A stretch of 44,588 bases of DNA from Ruminococcus sp. GTDB taxonomy: Bacteria; Bacillota; Clostridia; Oscillospirales; Ruminococcaceae. A program made the translations under genes and the position numbers. Location: contig JAAVHI010000032.1 in the NCBI GenBank assembly GCA_014799785.1, positions 1 through 44,588 of the forward strand. Direction: 5' to 3'. Shown here in pieces: positions 42,754 to 44,588 of the stretch. The notes below the pieces were generated by a model that saw nothing but the letters and a program-made list of their open reading frames with translations, had not been told where the DNA came from and ran no database searches. Positions within the stretch are counted from its first letter, which is position 1, and every line of letters begins with the position of its first letter.

Positions 42754-44118
42754 TTATTCGTTTTCAGGACACCTTTCGCGTATCTTATCCGCGATCTCCA
42801 CCGCCATAGCGTTTATCTGGTCGAATCGCTTACCCTCTATCATAACGCGGATAAGCGGCTCCGTGCCGCTCTCGCGGACAAGTATCCTGCCGCTTGAACC
42901 AAGCTTTTTCTGGTTCTCACTGATTATCTCCTCGATAACGGGATCGTTTTTCCATGCCTCTTTCCATTTGGGGATTATCTTCACGTTCACCATTACCTGA
43001 GGATATCTTTCCATAATGGAGCTAAGCTCCGAAGCCTTGCGCTCCTGACGCTTCAGTACGCTGAGAAGCTGTACCGCGGTAAGCTGTCCGTCTCCCGTTG
43101 TGGCGTAGTCGTGGAAAATAATGTGTCCCGACTGCTCGCCGCCCAGATTGTAGCCTCCCGCAAGCATCTGCTCCACTATGTAGCGGTCGCCGACCTTTGT
43201 GGTTATCATGTTTATGTTGTTGTTCTGGGCAAAATGCGTAAAGCCCAGATTGGTAAGTATAGTGACCACGGCAGTGTTCTTTTTGAGCGTACCCTTATCA
43301 CGCATATCCCGCGCAAAAATAGCTATAAGCTTGTCGCCGTCGATAAGAACGCCGTTTTCGTCCACTGCAAGACATCTGTCCGCGTCGCCGTCAAAAGCGA
43401 TACCGATATGACATCTTTTGTCCACCACAAATTTAGAGATCGTCTCCATGTGAGTGGAGCCGCAGTTCAGGTTGATGTTGATACCGTTGGGGGAACAGTT
43501 CACAAGATAGACGTTTGCGCCCAGTCCCGCGAAAAGCTTCTCCGCCGTAGCGCTTGCCGAGCCGTTTGCACAGTCGATCGCGACCCTAAGTCCCGACAGA
43601 TTGATGTCCACGGTTTTCATAATGCCCCTGATGTAATCCCACTCGGCGTTCTTGTCGTAGGTTATTCTTCCCACGTTTCCGCCGCCGCTCATAGCCGCCG
43701 CGATCTCTTCGGGACTGTCAAGCACAAGACGTTCTATTTCCTCCTCCATGTCGTCGGAAAGCTTGTAGCCTGAACCCGAAAAAAGCTTGATGCCGTTGAA
43801 CTCCATGCTGTTGTGGGAAGCGGATATCATCACGCCCGCGTCCGCGCCCCGCTTCTTGACCATAAAAGCCACCGCGGGAGTAGGTACAACGCCCATGACC
43901 ACAGCGTCCGCGCCCATGGAGCATATTCCCGCGATAAGCGCGGCTTCGAGAACGTCCGAGGAAATTCTCGTGTCCTTTCCCACGTAAATTTTCGGCTTGT
44001 GGTGAGACTTTGCCGTCAGTACCATAGCTGCCGCCCTGCCTATCTGCATGGCTGTCTCACAGGTAAGCTCGGTAAGCGCAACACCTCTCGCGCCGTCTGT
44101 TCCGAATAGTCTGCCCAT
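42754..44118 (-). CDS. glmM: Phosphoglucosamine mutase GlmM
   Basis: This 454-residue enzyme makes glucosamine-1-phosphate from glucosamine-6-phosphate for peptidoglycan. It begins MGRLFGTDGARGVALTELTC. The active-site phosphoserine is in GVMISASHNSMEFNGIKLFS (Ser101), the metal-binding DGDADR lies in GIAFDGDADRCLAVDENGVL (~245), the sugar-binding GEQSGH in GGEQSGHIIFHDYATTGDGQ (~325-344), and the phosphate-binding RESGTEPLIRVM near the end. All expected motifs and the full length are present. AAAAGGAGAAATACACA precedes the ATG. It lies 95 bases downstream of ruvB. Confidence 0.97.
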   Translation of the reverse strand: MGRLFGTDGARGVALTELTCETAMQIGRAAAMVLTAKSHHKPKIYVGKDTRISSDVLEAALIAGICSMGADAVVMGVVPTPAVAFMVKKRGADAGVMISASHNSMEFNGIKLFSGSGYKLSDDMEEEIERLVLDSPEEIAAAMSGGGNVGRITYDKNAEWDYIRGIMKTVDINLSGLRVAIDCANGSASATAEKLFAGLGANVYLVNCSPNGININLNCGSTHMETISKFVVDKRCHIGIAFDGDADRCLAVDENGVLIDGDKLIAIFARDMRDKGTLKKNTAVVTILTNLGFTHFAQNNNINMITTKVGDRYIVEQMLAGGYNLGGEQSGHIIFHDYATTGDGQLTAVQLLSVLKRQERKASELSSIMERYPQVMVNVKIIPKWKEAWKNDPVIEEIISENQKKLGSSGRILVRESGTEPLIRVMIEGKRFDQINAMAVEIADKIRERCPENE

Positions 44119-44213
44119 TGTGTATTTCTCCTTTTTTGCATTTTATCTTTTTTTATGGAACGGCTTAAAAACCGCTTACAGCTCAAAACCGCTGAAGCGG
44201 TTTGCCGTTTGTA

Positions 44214-44588
44214 TCATTCAAAAAATGTCTGCTGAGAAGCGTCAGCCTTTTCGTCCTTGGTGTATTCGTACCCCATATGCCGATATGCAAGAGCCGTCGC
44301 GCACCGTCCGCGGGGAGTGCGGGCGATAAATCCAAGCTGCATAAGGAACGGCTCGCACACGTCCTCCAGCGTGACCGATTCCTCGCCGATAGCGGAAGCA
44401 AGGGTCTCCAGTCCCACAGGACCGCCGTTATAGCCGCGGATAAGCATATCCAGCATTCGCTTGTCAAGATTATCAAGTCCCAGAGAATCTATCTCCATGC
44501 GGTCGAGGGCAATCTTGGCGATGTCCTCGGTTATTTTGCCGTTGCCTATGACCTCGGCAAAGTCCCGAACTCTTTTCAGCAAACGGTT
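44214..44588 (-). CDS. ruvB: Holliday junction helicase RuvB, C-terminal part
   Basis: The frame is open to the right edge of the window; only the last ~124 residues are visible. They include the winged-helix domain: [20 protein letters not shown], then [20 protein letters not shown], and [20 protein letters not shown], all diagnostic of RuvB. Full-length RuvB is ~340 residues, so the ATPase part lies outside. It drives branch migration with RuvA. RuvA and other genes of the operon are not visible. Confidence 0.96.
   Translation of the reverse strand, partial: NRLLKRVRDFAEVIGNGKITEDIAKIALDRMEIDSLGLDNLDKRMLDMLIRGYNGGPVGLETLASAIGEESVTLEDVCEPFLMQLGFIARTPRGRCATALAYRHMGYEYTKDEKADASQQTFFE

Overview
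The window is chromosomal DNA of a Gram-positive anaerobe of the Clostridia, most likely a Ruminococcus-like member of the Oscillospiraceae. This rests on the gene families and their order (ruvB, glmM, an RlmI-type methyltransferase, ecfA1-ecfA2-ecfT-truA, a DUF5711 protein, a CvpA protein, a zinc-finger Clp ATPase, three tRNAs, a GGGtGRT/NifU-like pair). The species is an inference. About two thirds of the window, from roughly 0.5 to 29.8 kb, is one complete-looking HK97-type siphoprophage.

Positions 1-491 hold the 3' end of a gene made of near-identical 123-bp tandem repeats; it faces the prophage across a strong terminator. The prophage lytic genes all lie on the minus strand and read from high to low coordinates. 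They are a Cro-like regulator and an excisionase-like protein (25.1-24.7 kb), a structured inverted-repeat element (24.4-24.6 kb), small unknown genes, PcfK, PcfJ and DUF3102 proteins, an ASCH-domain gene interrupted by an amber codon, an HUH-type rolling-circle Rep, a putative late regulator, HNH endonuclease, terminase, portal, ClpP-like protease, major capsid, head-tail joining genes, major tail protein, a tail chaperone with a -1 frameshift, tape measure, Dit, Gp37-like protein, baseplate and fibre genes, holin and amidase. The plus-strand arm (25.35-29.77 kb) carries the CI-like repressor, an ImmA-type protease, a secreted protein with choline-binding-like repeats, a voltage-gated-type potassium channel, a TIR-domain protein and a tyrosine integrase.

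The immunity region between the two arms holds eight copies of a CACAnnnTGTG-type operator. Two divergent near-consensus promoters each have one operator in the spacer. This is a self-contained lysis/lysogeny switch; ImmA is expected to cleave the repressor. The channel and TIR genes sit where temperate phages commonly carry lysogenic-conversion or defence genes, and I consider them the best candidate for an undescribed two-gene defence system. Two further unexplained features are a probable ~54-nt plus-strand RNA with its own consensus promoter and terminator, antisense-oriented in the early operon at 23.66-23.75 kb, and the ~240-bp inverted-repeat-bounded element at 24.4-24.6 kb.

From 29.9 kb onward the sequence is ordinary chromosome, all on the minus strand: the GGGtGRT/NifU-like pair with its own promoter, a cupin, a GNAT acetyltransferase, tRNA-His, tRNA-Arg and tRNA-Gly, then housekeeping genes up to a truncated ruvB at the right edge. 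A ~75-bp hairpin-bounded extragenic repeat occurs twice in opposite orientations (33.0 and 38.6 kb). Start codons were chosen by ribosome-binding site and by overlap with the upstream gene.
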